From positions 1 through 42,189 of the forward strand of contig JAJZOR010000009.1 in NCBI GenBank assembly GCA_021811435.1: DNA of 42,189 bases, written 5' to 3'. Positions within the stretch are counted from its first letter, which is position 1. Each line of letters opens with the position of its first letter. Below the pieces are notes generated by a model. It saw only the letters and a list, made by a program, of their open reading frames with translations, made no database searches and was not told where the DNA came from. This DNA is from Microcaldota archaeon (lineage in GTDB: Archaea > Micrarchaeota > Micrarchaeia > Micrarchaeales > Micrarchaeaceae). The position numbers and the translations under genes were made by a program. Below, piece by piece: positions 23,643 to 31,764 of the stretch.

Positions 23643-23719
23643 TGCGAAAAGGTTAAATCCTTTTGTTACAGAATTGTTATGCTGATTTATTCCGTTTCTT
23701 CTTATATATATGTGGTAGC

Positions 23720-24376
23720 ATGAGTTTTGACAGTCAAGGATTGGTACTGCCGGGGGAAAGGCTGGCGACGGAGGAGGAGTTCATATCATCGTCCAACACT
23801 TACATAGAAAACGGACAGATATACTCGGCGATAGCGGGCAAGGTCACAGTTGCGGAGGGCAAGATAAGCGTCCACAACCAGAACAAGGAGATAAAGAAGC
23901 TCAGGAGGAATATGCTTGTGCTGGGAACCGTTACCGACGACATGCGCGCGGTGCTTTTCGTAAAGCTCGACAACGTCGTATCCGAAGGCAGGGAGTACAT
24001 GGCGCTCAAGGACGGCAAGATACTGCTGCCCAAGGAGCGGCGCGGGCCCGACAGGGGGGGCTTCAGGGGCGGGCCGCACAGGCCCATGCATGAGAGGCCG
24101 CAGCCGGCGCCCAAGCCGTGCGGCGTGGGAGACGTCATACTTGCCAGGGTGCTGGGGGAGGAAGACGACACGTACGCGCTCAAGGTGGACGAACCTGAAA
24201 CCGGGGTCGTATACGCCGTGTGCGAGGTGTGCGGCGGGGAGCTCGAGGAGGGCCACAGCGGGGACAGCTTCCAGTGCAAGAGCTGCAAGCATGTCGAGTA
24301 CAGGAAGATAAGCAACCTTTACAAGAAGCCGAAGCAGATCGAGGATGCGCTTACACATATAGAGGTGGGGAGATGA
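23720..24376 (+). CDS. csl4: Exosome RNA-binding subunit Csl4
   Basis: Csl4 is a cap subunit that feeds RNA to the archaeal exosome. The N-terminal GLVLPGERLATEEEF (7-21) is the family signature; the S1 fold starts around MLVLGTV (65-71). A zinc ribbon with Cys168, Cys171, Cys186 and Cys189 is followed by YRKISNLYKKP. Between about 106 and 133 there is an Arg/Gly/Pro-rich insertion (RRGPDRGGFRGGPHRP) that interrupts the S1 domain and is not usual; it may add RNA contacts. The 218 residues start at ATG 23720, giving the known N-terminus. The stop overlaps rpoL by four bases. Confidence 0.94.
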   Translation: MSFDSQGLVLPGERLATEEEFISSSNTYIENGQIYSAIAGKVTVAEGKISVHNQNKEIKKLRRNMLVLGTVTDDMRAVLFVKLDNVVSEGREYMALKDGKILLPKERRGPDRGGFRGGPHRPMHERPQPAPKPCGVGDVILARVLGEEDDTYALKVDEPETGVVYAVCEVCGGELEEGHSGDSFQCKSCKHVEYRKISNLYKKPKQIEDALTHIEVGR

Positions 24377-24645
24377 AAATCAACGTGATAAAGAACGAGG
24401 CGAAGGAGCTTGTGCTAGAGTTCGAAACGAGCGATTTCTCGATACCCGACCTCATAGCTGGGGAACTGCTCAAGAACGAGGACGTGGAGTTCGCAGGGGT
24501 GGCCAAGGACCATCCAGAGACAGGCAAGCCCACGCTCAACCTCAAGACCGATAAGAAGAAGGCGCAGGACGTGCTGGAGAAGGCCTTGAAGAGCATAGAC
24601 GACGAGTTCGAGGACCTGCAGGGCCAGCTAGCTAAGGCGAAATGA
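24373..24645 (+). CDS. rpoL: DNA-directed RNA polymerase subunit L
   Basis: A 90-residue subunit homologous to eukaryotic Rpb11 and to part of bacterial alpha; with RpoD it forms the assembly platform. MKINVIKNEAKELVLEFE, DFSIPDLIAGELL and FAGVAKDHPETGKPTLNL are typical. The ATG overlaps the csl4 stop (ATGA) and its own stop overlaps the next gene the same way, so three genes are translationally coupled. The frame is open further upstream inside csl4 but that part is a shadow. Confidence 0.95.
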   Translation: MKINVIKNEAKELVLEFETSDFSIPDLIAGELLKNEDVEFAGVAKDHPETGKPTLNLKTDKKKAQDVLEKALKSIDDEFEDLQGQLAKAK

Positions 24646-25202
24646 CTCATTCTGACGTGAAGGGCGGAGCAAGGATACTCGCCATAGCCTGCGGGCCGCT
24701 AAAGGCGCGCAAGGCCCTTATGGTCGGCGTGGTAGGCAGGAGCGGCGGCATCGTGGAGGGCATACTGTCATCTGAAATCACCGTCGACGGCACCGACTCC
24801 ACTTCAGGCATAATAGGCATGCTTGGCAAGTCAAGGTTCAGGGACCAGGTGAGGCTGCTGGCGCTCAACGGCATAGCCATGGCAGGACTCAACGTCGTTG
24901 ATGCGGGCGCGCTCGGGGAGGCGCTCGGCACCAAGGTATTGCTCATAACTAAGAGGAAGCCAGCAAGGCCCAGGCTCCTCAATGCGCTGAAGGCGTTCTC
25001 CGGCAGGACAGGAGCGCACGTGGAAGGCAGATTGGGGTTGGTCAAAAAACCCGGTGCGCGGATTGAATTGAGGGAAGGCGTATACGTGCAATCCTACGGC
25101 GATATTGGAGACGGGGCAATCAGGGCTTCATACGGGCTGCTGCGCCTGGCGCACATGATTGCTAGCGGGATAAGCATCGGGGAATCCAGAGGCAGGCTAT
25201 GA
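24642..25202 (+). CDS. UPF0215/DUF99 family protein (endonuclease V-like)
   Basis: A 186-residue protein of the archaeal DUF99 family, related in fold to endonuclease V but with no proven activity. LMVGVVGRSGGIVEGIL near residue 27, EITVDGTDSTSGIIGML, and the block VRLLALNGIAMAGLNVVDAGAL are characteristic. The aspartate in the VDG strand and that in NVVD could bind metal. It overlaps rpoL (ATGA). Its linkage with csl4 and rpoL hints at an RNA or transcription role; that is inference. Confidence 0.9.
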   Translation: MTHSDVKGGARILAIACGPLKARKALMVGVVGRSGGIVEGILSSEITVDGTDSTSGIIGMLGKSRFRDQVRLLALNGIAMAGLNVVDAGALGEALGTKVLLITKRKPARPRLLNALKAFSGRTGAHVEGRLGLVKKPGARIELREGVYVQSYGDIGDGAIRASYGLLRLAHMIASGISIGESRGRL

Positions 25203-25475
25203 AATTAAAATACAGGGAACGTCCGGGTGTTGCCGTATGCCCGAGATGCGCTTTCGCGCACAATAAAACACTCTGCGTTGGGATATGATTTTACCGGAAG
25301 GGAACCAATAAAGTATATATATGTTCACGTAAGAACTCTTAATTACCTTTTTTGTCGGCTTTGTTGACATTACAGTCTTTTTAATGAAAATTCCTGCTTG
25401 GAATTGGATGTAGTCTTGAGGCATGCAGAGAGGAAAAATCGCACAATTGCTTAAATTTTAATATGTACGACTGTG
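25203..25475 (+). promoter_or_regulatory. 16S rRNA promoter and leader region
   Basis: This 273-base region has no gene. Several TATA-like sequences point towards the 16S: agtatatatatg (25310-25321), tcttaatta (25337-25345) and ctttttaat (25377-25385). The processing arm at 25406-25443 must be transcribed, so an upstream box is the real one. The box gcttaaatt (25448-25456) lies about 26 bases from the mature 5' end but would leave the arm out. Confidence 0.6.
25406..25443 (+). other. 16S processing stem, 5' arm with bulge-helix-bulge
   Basis: Bases 25406-25422 pair with 27005-27021 (17 pairs, one of them G-U). Bases 25423-25426 (atgc) pair with 26998-27001 (gcat). Bases 25427-25429 (aga) form one 3-base bulge. 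Bases 25430-25443 pair with 26985-26997 with a single unpaired A. The two 3-base bulges on opposite strands with four pairs between them are the exact form cut by archaeal splicing endonuclease. Confidence 0.88.
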
Positions 25476-26962
25476 ACTCCAGTCGATGCTGCTGGAGGAC
25501 ACTGCTATCAGATTTCGACAGCCATGCAAGTTAGCTCAGCGGCTTCGTTGGGCGGCGTACGGCTCAGTAACACGTAGTCAATCTACCGTAAAGAGGTGGA
25601 TACCCTCGGGAAACTGAGGTTAATACACCATAGGATAGGGCATCTGGAAGGAGCCCTAACTTAAAGGTGCGCGAATTGCAGCGCTACTGCTTTACGATGA
25701 GACTGCGGCGGATCAGGCAGATGGCGGGGTAATGGCCCACCATACCAATAACCCGTAGGGGATATGAGAGTATAAGCCCCGAGAAGGGCACTGAGACAAT
25801 GGCCCTAGCGCTACGGCGTGCAGCAGGCGCGCAAACTCCACAATGCGCATACGCGTGATGGGGGGAATCTGAGCGGCCCACTTCGGTGGGCCTTTTGCCA
25901 AGTCCAGTCAGCTTGGCGAATAAGTGCTGGGCAAGACCGGTGGCAGCCGCCACGGTAATACCGGCAGCACAAGTGGTGTCCACGATTATTTGGCTTAAAG
26001 CGCTCGTAGCTGGCCGATGCCGTCTCATGTGAAATATTGGCGCTCAACGTCAATGCGTGCATGAGATACCCATTGGCTAGGGAGCGGGTGAGGTAAGGGG
26101 TACTCATTGGGGAGGGGTAAAATCCTGTAATCCGATGAGGACCAACGGTGGCGAAGGCGCCTTACCAGAACGCATCCGACAGTGAGGAGCTAAGGCTAGG
26201 AGAACAAATCGGATTAGATACCCGAGTAGCCCTAGCAGTAAATTATGTAGACTCTGGTGTTGCAAATGTCTAGAACGTTTGCAGTACCGTAGCGAAAGTG
26301 TTAAGTCTACCGCCTGGGGAGTACGGCCGCAAGGTTGAAACTTAAAGCAATTGGCGGGGGAGCACCACAAGGGGTGGATGCTGCGGTTTAATTGAATTCA
26401 ACGTCGGAAACATTACCAGGAGCGACGGCAGGATGAAGGCCAGACTAAAGATCTTGCCTGACGAGCCGAGAGGTAGTACATGGCGATCGTCAGCTCGTGG
26501 TGTGAACTGTCCGGTTAAGTCCGGTAACGAGCGAGACCTTCGCTAATAGTTGCAACCTGGTTAGAGATAACCAGGGCACTCTATTAGGACCGCCTCTGTT
26601 TAAAGAGGAGGAAGGAGAGGGCAACGGTACGTCAGTATGCTCTGAATCTCCTGGGCTACACGCGGCATACAAAGGTTGGCACAATGAGATGCAATACCGA
26701 AAGGTAGAGCCAATCCCCTAAAACCAACCTAGGTTCGGATTGAGGGTTGAAACTCACCCTCATGAAGCTGGAATCCCTAGTAATCGCTTGTCATTATCGA
26801 GCGGTGAATCTGTCCCTGCTCCTTGCACACACCGCCTGCCAAGTCACCCAAGTGGGGTCCTAGTGAGGCAGTGCCTTCGGGCACTTTCGAGTTAGGGTTC
26901 CGTGAGGAGGGCTAAGGCATAACAAGGTATCTGTAGGGGAACCTGCAGATAGATCACCTCGA
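25476..26962 (+). rRNA. 16S ribosomal RNA
   Basis: The gene begins with ACTCCAGTCGATGCTGCTGG, matching the universal 5' end of archaeal 16S. It contains ACTGCTATC, the 530 loop GTGGCAGCCGCCACGG, GGATTAGATACC, and the 1390 region TTGCACACACCGCC. It ends AGATCACCTC followed by GA. Length is about 1487 bases, so there is no intron. It stands alone: no tRNA-Ala, 23S or 5S follows. The end CACCTCGA replaces the usual CACCTCCT; GAGGTG sites in this window match the remaining core. The 3' and 5' ends are estimated from alignment by eye and may be off by a few bases. Confidence 0.96.
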
Positions 26963-26984
26963 ATATTTTAGTGTGCAGAGTCTA

Positions 26985-27021
26985 TGCGATTTTCCTTGCA
27001 TAAAGCCTCAAGACTACGTCC
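26985..27021 (+). other. 16S processing stem, 3' arm
   Basis: This is the partner of 25406-25443. Bases 26985-26997 close the inner helix, 26998-27001 the central four pairs, 27002-27004 (aaa) form the second 3-base bulge, and 27005-27021 the outer 17-pair helix. A short T-run (27022-27025) follows and may help termination. Confidence 0.88.
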
Positions 27022-27355
27022 TTTTTCATCGATTTGATGCATTGATAGCGCATCATTTTCCTTGCAGCATGCTTATCCATGTATATATGAAATCGGTCAG
27101 CTGATTCTGTGTAGCGTTACCGTATAAGAATATCTCAAATGTATATTTTGATATTTGCCAAATCACATAACTTTTGGTTTCAAAAACTCCTCCTTGCCAT
27201 ACAATATATCCTGCCATCTCTATTGCCATAGTTTGCTTGAATGCCACCCAATATTTTACTATTTTGGGCCTGTAGAAATCCTCTCATAGAATTTTCGTCG
27301 ATACATGGCTAGGTATGAAAAAGCGCAGAAAATATGTCGTCGAGACAGTAACGCA

Positions 27356-27565
27356 TTACCACTTACCACTTACCCTTATGTACCTGTATATGTTGTAAGC
27401 TATGTCCTTCAGTCTCTGCTCCTTTTTCTTCATCCACCACTTTTTACCGGTGAGTTCCTCGCCCATTTTAGTCTTCTCCACAAAGTTTACCGTTTCTACC
27501 TTGCTCCTTCTATGATACATTTTATTCGTAAAGTACTTTCGCAATTTCTTCCTGTACCCACCCAT
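27356..27565 (-). pseudogene. C-terminal remnant of a DDE (IS4/IS5-like) transposase
   Basis: The frame encodes 69 residues. NKMYHRRSKVETVNF (about 14-28) is the Y-x3-R-x-x-x-E segment of the catalytic domain of IS4/IS5-type transposases, where the glutamate is the last catalytic acid. KKWWMKKKEQRLKDIAYNIYRYI (about 41-63) is the usual C-terminal helix of this group. The rest of the transposase upstream (27570-27800 on the minus strand) is interrupted by stops and no terminal repeats are visible, so the element is dead. Confidence 0.7.
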
Positions 27566-27639
27566 CTCTTGTCCTACTTACTGGAGTGCCCTCCCATTGC
27601 AAAGGTATTATCGATTTCCCCACCATACCCTAGCAGTTC

Positions 27640-27771
27640 AAACAACAAATCGGGCACGTACCGGTATACCATGTCTTCGTATGCCATGAGGCACATCAGA
27701 AGGCAGGGCATTTCATGGCAGAAGAAACTGGCGATGTAAACGCGGTGGATACCACGGGCTTCAGCCCGTGG
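27640..27771 (+). mobile_element. IS200/IS605-like right-end remnant with hairpin
   Basis: One plus-strand frame reads HEAHQKAGHFMAEETGDVNAVD, which resembles the degraded C-terminus of a TnpB protein. It is followed by a perfect 8-base-pair hairpin (27752-27771, ccacgggc, loop TTCA, gcccgtgg) of the kind found at IS200/IS605 right ends and in the TnpB guide RNA scaffold. No intact tnpB or tnpA is present. A hairpin with the same loop lies at 42015-42035. The hairpin is certain; the family assignment is my inference. Confidence 0.5.
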
Positions 27772-27824
27772 AGGAGGTCATATTTGGTGCTCTCGATTTC
27801 ACAATTTCTAAAAAGATTTTTGGC

Positions 27825-28880
27825 CTATAGCTCCTTTTCGTATATCCTGTTTATGTCCCTTACCTTGTTGTCCCAGTTGAAGCTGCGCGCATAGCCCACC
27901 TTTTTCGCTTCTAGCGGCCTCTGCCTTTCCATGAGGCGCTCTGCGATTCCTACAAGGTCCTCAAGCGAGCCTTTGTAAGCATACCTGGTGACCTCCTCCG
28001 GTATGTGGGCGCTCTTGAGCGTAAGTACCGGCGTGCCAGAAGCCATGGATTCCAGTATCGGTATGCCGAACCCCTCGCTGGTTGACATGTGGGCCAGGGC
28101 CACGGCTTTGCTCAGATAGCCCATCATCACGCTGTCAGGGGCGGACTTGTGGACGACTACATTGGCTGCGCCTCCCGCGTTGCTTCCACTTACCAGCTCT
28201 TCAGCATTATGCGTCGATGTGAATATGTGGAGCGCGGCGTCCTCATGCCCCGCTTTCTGGAAGAGCGACATGAATTCCAGCAGGCCTTCTATATTCTTGT
28301 TCCTGTACTCCACTGACCCTACATAAACGAAATCCCTCCTGGCCCCTGTCCACACCTTCGACTTGAGGAAGATGTCGTCAAGCCCGTCTGCGACCACGTA
28401 GGACGGCTTCTCGCTGCCGAAATACGCCTCCCTCTCCTTCTGCGTCTGAGTGCTGACGTCCAAAAACACGTCAGCGCTGCGGTGCGCCTCCTCCCAAAGC
28501 GCTATCTTGAACCTGTACTTCAGCCAGTGCAGCCCTGACGAATGCCTGAGCCTGTCGTACACTAGCATGTCGTTCCACTTCAGCACCTTGAGCCTGGCAT
28601 GGGCCTTGAACATGGTGGCGTGGTCTGGCGCCATCGAATGTATTATGTCCGGCCTTACGCGTCCGACCTCCTTCAAGGCCCTACCCTCGCCGAAAACCTT
28701 GGAAAGTCCCTGTGCCAGCGGGTTGTTGTACTTCCCTGTGAAGTCCTTCAACGCCAGTTTCCCAACGCTGCGTATCCTGCCCATGTGCGTGTATATCTCG
28801 TATGAGGCGCGCCCTATGCCGTCAACGTCCTTGGCATCGAACTCCTTTGAAACTAACAGCACTTTAATATTATCGCGCAT
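27825..28880 (-). CDS. Glycosyltransferase, GT4 family (GT-B fold)
   Basis: A cytoplasmic sugar transferase of 351 residues using an activated nucleotide sugar. The front half begins IKVLLVSKEFDAKDVDGIGRA, with the N-terminal Gly-rich loop. The back half has DFVYVGSVEYRNKNIEGLLE (near 183-202) and the donor-binding acidic motif EGFGIPILESMASGTPV (269-285), with both glutamates of E-x7-E. It probably builds a surface or N-linked glycan. It is divergent from the alkaline-phosphatase-like gene at 28942 over 61 bases. The specific sugar is not predictable. Confidence 0.9.
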   Translation of the reverse strand: MRDNIKVLLVSKEFDAKDVDGIGRASYEIYTHMGRIRSVGKLALKDFTGKYNNPLAQGLSKVFGEGRALKEVGRVRPDIIHSMAPDHATMFKAHARLKVLKWNDMLVYDRLRHSSGLHWLKYRFKIALWEEAHRSADVFLDVSTQTQKEREAYFGSEKPSYVVADGLDDIFLKSKVWTGARRDFVYVGSVEYRNKNIEGLLEFMSLFQKAGHEDAALHIFTSTHNAEELVSGSNAGGAANVVVHKSAPDSVMMGYLSKAVALAHMSTSEGFGIPILESMASGTPVLTLKSAHIPEEVTRYAYKGSLEDLVGIAERLMERQRPLEAKKVGYARSFNWDNKVRDINRIYEKEL

Positions 28881-28941
28881 ATATCTAGGCTATGGCATCC
28901 AAAGCTTAAAGCGTTTTGCATGCTTCGGCAAGGTCATATCG

Positions 28942-30468
28942 ATGGGACGAAAAAAGCTCTACCTTATAGGGATGGATTCGGCACCGCTCTGGATAATAAA
29001 GGACTTCTATAAAGAGTACAAGATGCGCGGATTCGGTGAGTTCCTCGACCGCGGCGTGCTCACTGACATGGAATCCACGATGCCGCCGATGACGGGACCA
29101 TCATGGCCGAGCATATACACCGGGGTAAGGCCAAGCGAGCACGGCGTGCCTGAGTTCTTCAGGATGGAGCCCAACTACACCAAGAGCGTGGTCTACTACG
29201 ACCCCTCTATCAGGGCACCGTTCTGGGACAAGTTATCTGCCAACGGGCTGAAAAGCCTTGTCGTAACGCCTGCAATGCTTGTTCAGACGCGTGACGACCC
29301 CAACGTTGACATGATTACGGGTTTCCCGCTGCCGGCGAAGTTCAGTTCGGGAAGGGTGAAGGCAGCAGCAGACAAGTACGCGTTCAAGGGCGAGCCGGAG
29401 GTCGAGGTCGGGCTGAAGAAGGGCGAGATAACCCTGGAGGAGGGATCGGACGGGTACCTCGAAGGCACCAAGGCGCGGAGCATGGTCAGCAAGGAGCTGA
29501 TAGATAGGAACGACTACGACTTCGCATTCGTGTGCTTCACCGAGCAGGACAGGATGCAGCACTACGCGCTGAACAAGCCGGAGTGGAAGCGGTGCGTGCT
29601 GCCCATCTATAAGGAGGTCTCCGACTTCGTGGAATGGGTGCTGAAAAGGGCCAGGGAGGAGCGGGCCACGGTCATGCTCATATCCGACCACGGCGCGCAG
29701 CCCATAAGGAGGAAGTTCCTCATGAACGGCTGGCTCATAAACAACGGCTACTCCGCGATGAGTAAGCGGCTCGAGGAGGACATGAAGCGCACCGGGAAGA
29801 AGAGCAGCGTGAAATACGAGCTAAGGGAGACGCTTATCAAGAGCGGGCTCAGGAAAAAGGTCTACGACAGGCTGCCGAGCACCGGCAAGAAGCTGGTCAA
29901 GGGCGCGCTGGAGAAGGCGCTGGCCGGCACATCGTCGGGGGACTACACGCGCCTGCACGACTTCGACTACGACATGGGCAGGACGCGGGCGTTCGCTAGC
30001 ATAGCCAACTGCCCGGTTACCACGATATTCATAAACGACGGGAGATTCGAGAACGGCGTTGTTAATCCTACTGAGAAGAAGGCGCTGAAAAGGGAGCTCA
30101 TGGCAAAGCTGATGAAGATAAAGGGAGAGGACGGCAAACCGCTGATGGTCGGTGCATACGACGCCGACGAGTACTACGAAGGCACCAGGCTGTTCATAGC
30201 GCCCGACATAATGGCAGAGATAAGGCCTGGCTACATAATAGACGCATTCGGCTATCTGAAGAGCGGGGGCCTTTTCATGGATCCCGAGCCTCCCAAGAGC
30301 GGGGACCATATCAGGAACGGGATATTCGGGGCGGTGAGCTATGGCAGCAGGCTCGATTATGCCGGGATAATGAAGAAGAAGCTGTACGTCTACAACGTGG
30401 AGCCGACGGTGCTGAAGTACTTCGGCATCAGGAGGGACAACGACAAGAGGTACGGTCCCATATTCTAA
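28942..30468 (+). CDS. Alkaline-phosphatase-superfamily phosphodiesterase/phosphatase
   Basis: A 508-residue enzyme of the type I phosphodiesterase/nucleotide pyrophosphatase group, close to archaeal AP3A-hydrolase-like proteins. Metal ligands and nucleophile: LIGMDSAP (Asp12), TMPPMTGPSWPSIYTG (Thr51 likely nucleophile), FTEQDRMQHY (about 201-210), ISDHGAQ (about 248-254) and GDHIRNGIF (about 453-461). There is no signal peptide, so it works in the cytoplasm; the substrate could be nucleotide, sugar nucleotide or lipid-linked phosphate. The open frame runs upstream to 28450 but that part is a shadow of the GT4 gene; ATG 28942 gives the conserved N-terminus. It overlaps the next gene tail-to-tail by four bases. 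Confidence 0.88.
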   Translation: MGRKKLYLIGMDSAPLWIIKDFYKEYKMRGFGEFLDRGVLTDMESTMPPMTGPSWPSIYTGVRPSEHGVPEFFRMEPNYTKSVVYYDPSIRAPFWDKLSANGLKSLVVTPAMLVQTRDDPNVDMITGFPLPAKFSSGRVKAAADKYAFKGEPEVEVGLKKGEITLEEGSDGYLEGTKARSMVSKELIDRNDYDFAFVCFTEQDRMQHYALNKPEWKRCVLPIYKEVSDFVEWVLKRAREERATVMLISDHGAQPIRRKFLMNGWLINNGYSAMSKRLEEDMKRTGKKSSVKYELRETLIKSGLRKKVYDRLPSTGKKLVKGALEKALAGTSSGDYTRLHDFDYDMGRTRAFASIANCPVTTIFINDGRFENGVVNPTEKKALKRELMAKLMKIKGEDGKPLMVGAYDADEYYEGTRLFIAPDIMAEIRPGYIIDAFGYLKSGGLFMDPEPPKSGDHIRNGIFGAVSYGSRLDYAGIMKKKLYVYNVEPTVLKYFGIRRDNDKRYGPIF

Positions 30469-31364
30469 ATATAGCGTATGCGTATAAGGTCCGCGTAGCC
30501 CGACAGCTTCGGCGCGATGGCTTCTCCGTGCAGCTGCATGTTCGCTGTGTCTATCAGCGAGTTGTTGAGTCCTATCGCGCGGCGCAGCGCATCGTCTTTT
30601 CCGCCGTCCGCTTTCAGCATCACCTGCACTATGTTGGGCCTGAACTTGGCGGTGTCGTTCCCAGTAGACTTCCTGCTTGAGTCGCTCAGGCCCATGAAGT
30701 TGAGTATGTCATCGCGCATCTGGAATGCTATTCCGGCGTACTTGCCGAATTCGTACAGCTTCGAGGCCAAACCTGGACTTTTGGCGCATACCGCAGACAC
30801 GCTTGCAGCGGTCCCTATGAGCGATGCGCTCTTCAGGGTCGCGACATTCATGTAGTCGCTTACCTTGGGCACCTTCCTGCTTCTCTGGAATTGGAAGTCG
30901 AGTATCTCGCCCGCGCACATAGACATGGCCGCATGCGATATCTCGTCTATCACCGCGGGCCCGTATTTCGATGACAGCAATATCGACTTCGATATGAGCG
31001 CGTCCCCGGCCAGTATGGCGGCTTCGATGCCGTACTTCATATGCACCGCTGGCCTGCCCCTCCTCACAGCGTCCCTGTCTATTATATCATCATGCACGAG
31101 GGAAGCGGTGTGCAGCAGCTCTATCGCCGCCGCCAGGTCTATGAAGTCGGACGGCTTCTTTCCTATCGCAGAAGCGGAGATGAACACAAGCGCAGACCTT
31201 ATATATTTGCTTCTGGCAGAGACCAGGTGCATCGCCGCCGCGGAAAGCTGCGGGTTTATGAAGTCCCTCGTCCCGAGCGACCTGAGCCTTGCCGAGGCCC
31301 TGCGCATGCTCATTTTTACCTGATACGGCAAATCGAGGTCAAAGCTGGTGTCAATCTTTATCAT
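30465..31364 (-). CDS. Polyprenyl diphosphate synthase (GGPP synthase-like)
   Basis: A 299-residue trans-prenyl diphosphate synthase of the archaeal IdsA group, making the C20 (or C15/C25) chain for membrane lipids. The first aspartate-rich motif is DDIID (92-96) followed by RRGRP (101-105). The second is QMRDDILNF (Asp218, Asp219), where the usual DDxxD is shortened to DDILN. The start ATG 31364 (MIKIDTSF) is preferred to the TTG at 31430. The strong TATA-like cttatataagg at 31460-31470 lies upstream with a leader of about 75 bases. Confidence 0.92.
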   Translation of the reverse strand: MIKIDTSFDLDLPYQVKMSMRRASARLRSLGTRDFINPQLSAAAMHLVSARSKYIRSALVFISASAIGKKPSDFIDLAAAIELLHTASLVHDDIIDRDAVRRGRPAVHMKYGIEAAILAGDALISKSILLSSKYGPAVIDEISHAAMSMCAGEILDFQFQRSRKVPKVSDYMNVATLKSASLIGTAASVSAVCAKSPGLASKLYEFGKYAGIAFQMRDDILNFMGLSDSSRKSTGNDTAKFRPNIVQVMLKADGGKDDALRRAIGLNNSLIDTANMQLHGEAIAPKLSGYADLIRIRYI

Positions 31365-31602
31365 CGAACCATGCCGCGCTTGGGGTAGATGCGCATGCTG
31401 CCTTAGGTGCATTGCGTAGAGGCAGCGCAAAGGTGAAGGCCGGGTTTGTTGCGCATCCGCTTATATAAGGTGCAATAATGTTATAATACCTTTTATTCCG
31501 GATATCGGAGCGGGCCCTTATGGCGGGCCTGGAAATTCGGCACGGCGAAACGGAACCATAATTAAACTTGCCGCCAAAACTGCTTTACTAGCGGCCGATC
31601 GT

Positions 31603-31746
31603 ATGATAGCTCTGAGATGCGGATGCATGATAAAGGACAACGGGACGTTCGAAGTCGGTGACCACTGCAGGAACTGTACGGAATGCAACACGGTCGCGCG
31701 GATCCATCCATTCGGCAGCGGGCGGCTGCGCGAGCTGACGCAGTGA
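31603..31746 (+). CDS. Small cysteine-rich protein, possible zinc ribbon
   Basis: A 47-residue protein too short to be noticed easily. CGC near residues 6-8 and HCRNCTEC (about 21-28) give five cysteines and a histidine in a pattern that could bind one zinc ion or an iron-sulfur group. The charged tail (SGRLRELTQ) is short. A TATA-like attaaact (31560-31567) is well placed and the frame is closed by TGA at 31744. It converges with pelA, whose stop lies 18 bases further. No family is recognised. Confidence 0.5.
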   Translation: MIALRCGCMIKDNGTFEVGDHCRNCTECNTVARIHPFGSGRLRELTQ

Positions 31747-31764
31747 AAGCGCCGTATGCCGGCG

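Larger units (their letters stand above)
26963..27824. other. AT-rich region with transposon remains after the 16S
   Basis: Besides the 3' processing arm this stretch holds no intact gene. It contains the end of a DDE transposase on the minus strand and an IS200/IS605-like end on the plus strand, described separately. A minus-strand frame (27247 to 27053, 64 codons; YIVWQGGVFETKSYVIWQIS, then FLYGNATQNQ) looks protein-like but has no proper start and no family I can name. It is probably another gene remnant. Confidence 0.55.

Noticed and set aside
25448-25456. TATA box making a 16S transcript that starts at the mature 5' end
   Set aside because: Spacing would fit, but the complementary processing arm lies upstream of it and must be part of the transcript.
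27305-27739. 144-codon plus-strand frame after the 16S
   Set aside because: The opposite strand over 27356-27565 encodes recognisable transposase text; this frame is its mirror plus unrelated sequence.
28450-28941. Upstream 164-codon extension of the phosphatase-like gene
   Set aside because: It is antisense to the GT4 gene, and the conserved N-terminus begins at ATG 28942.
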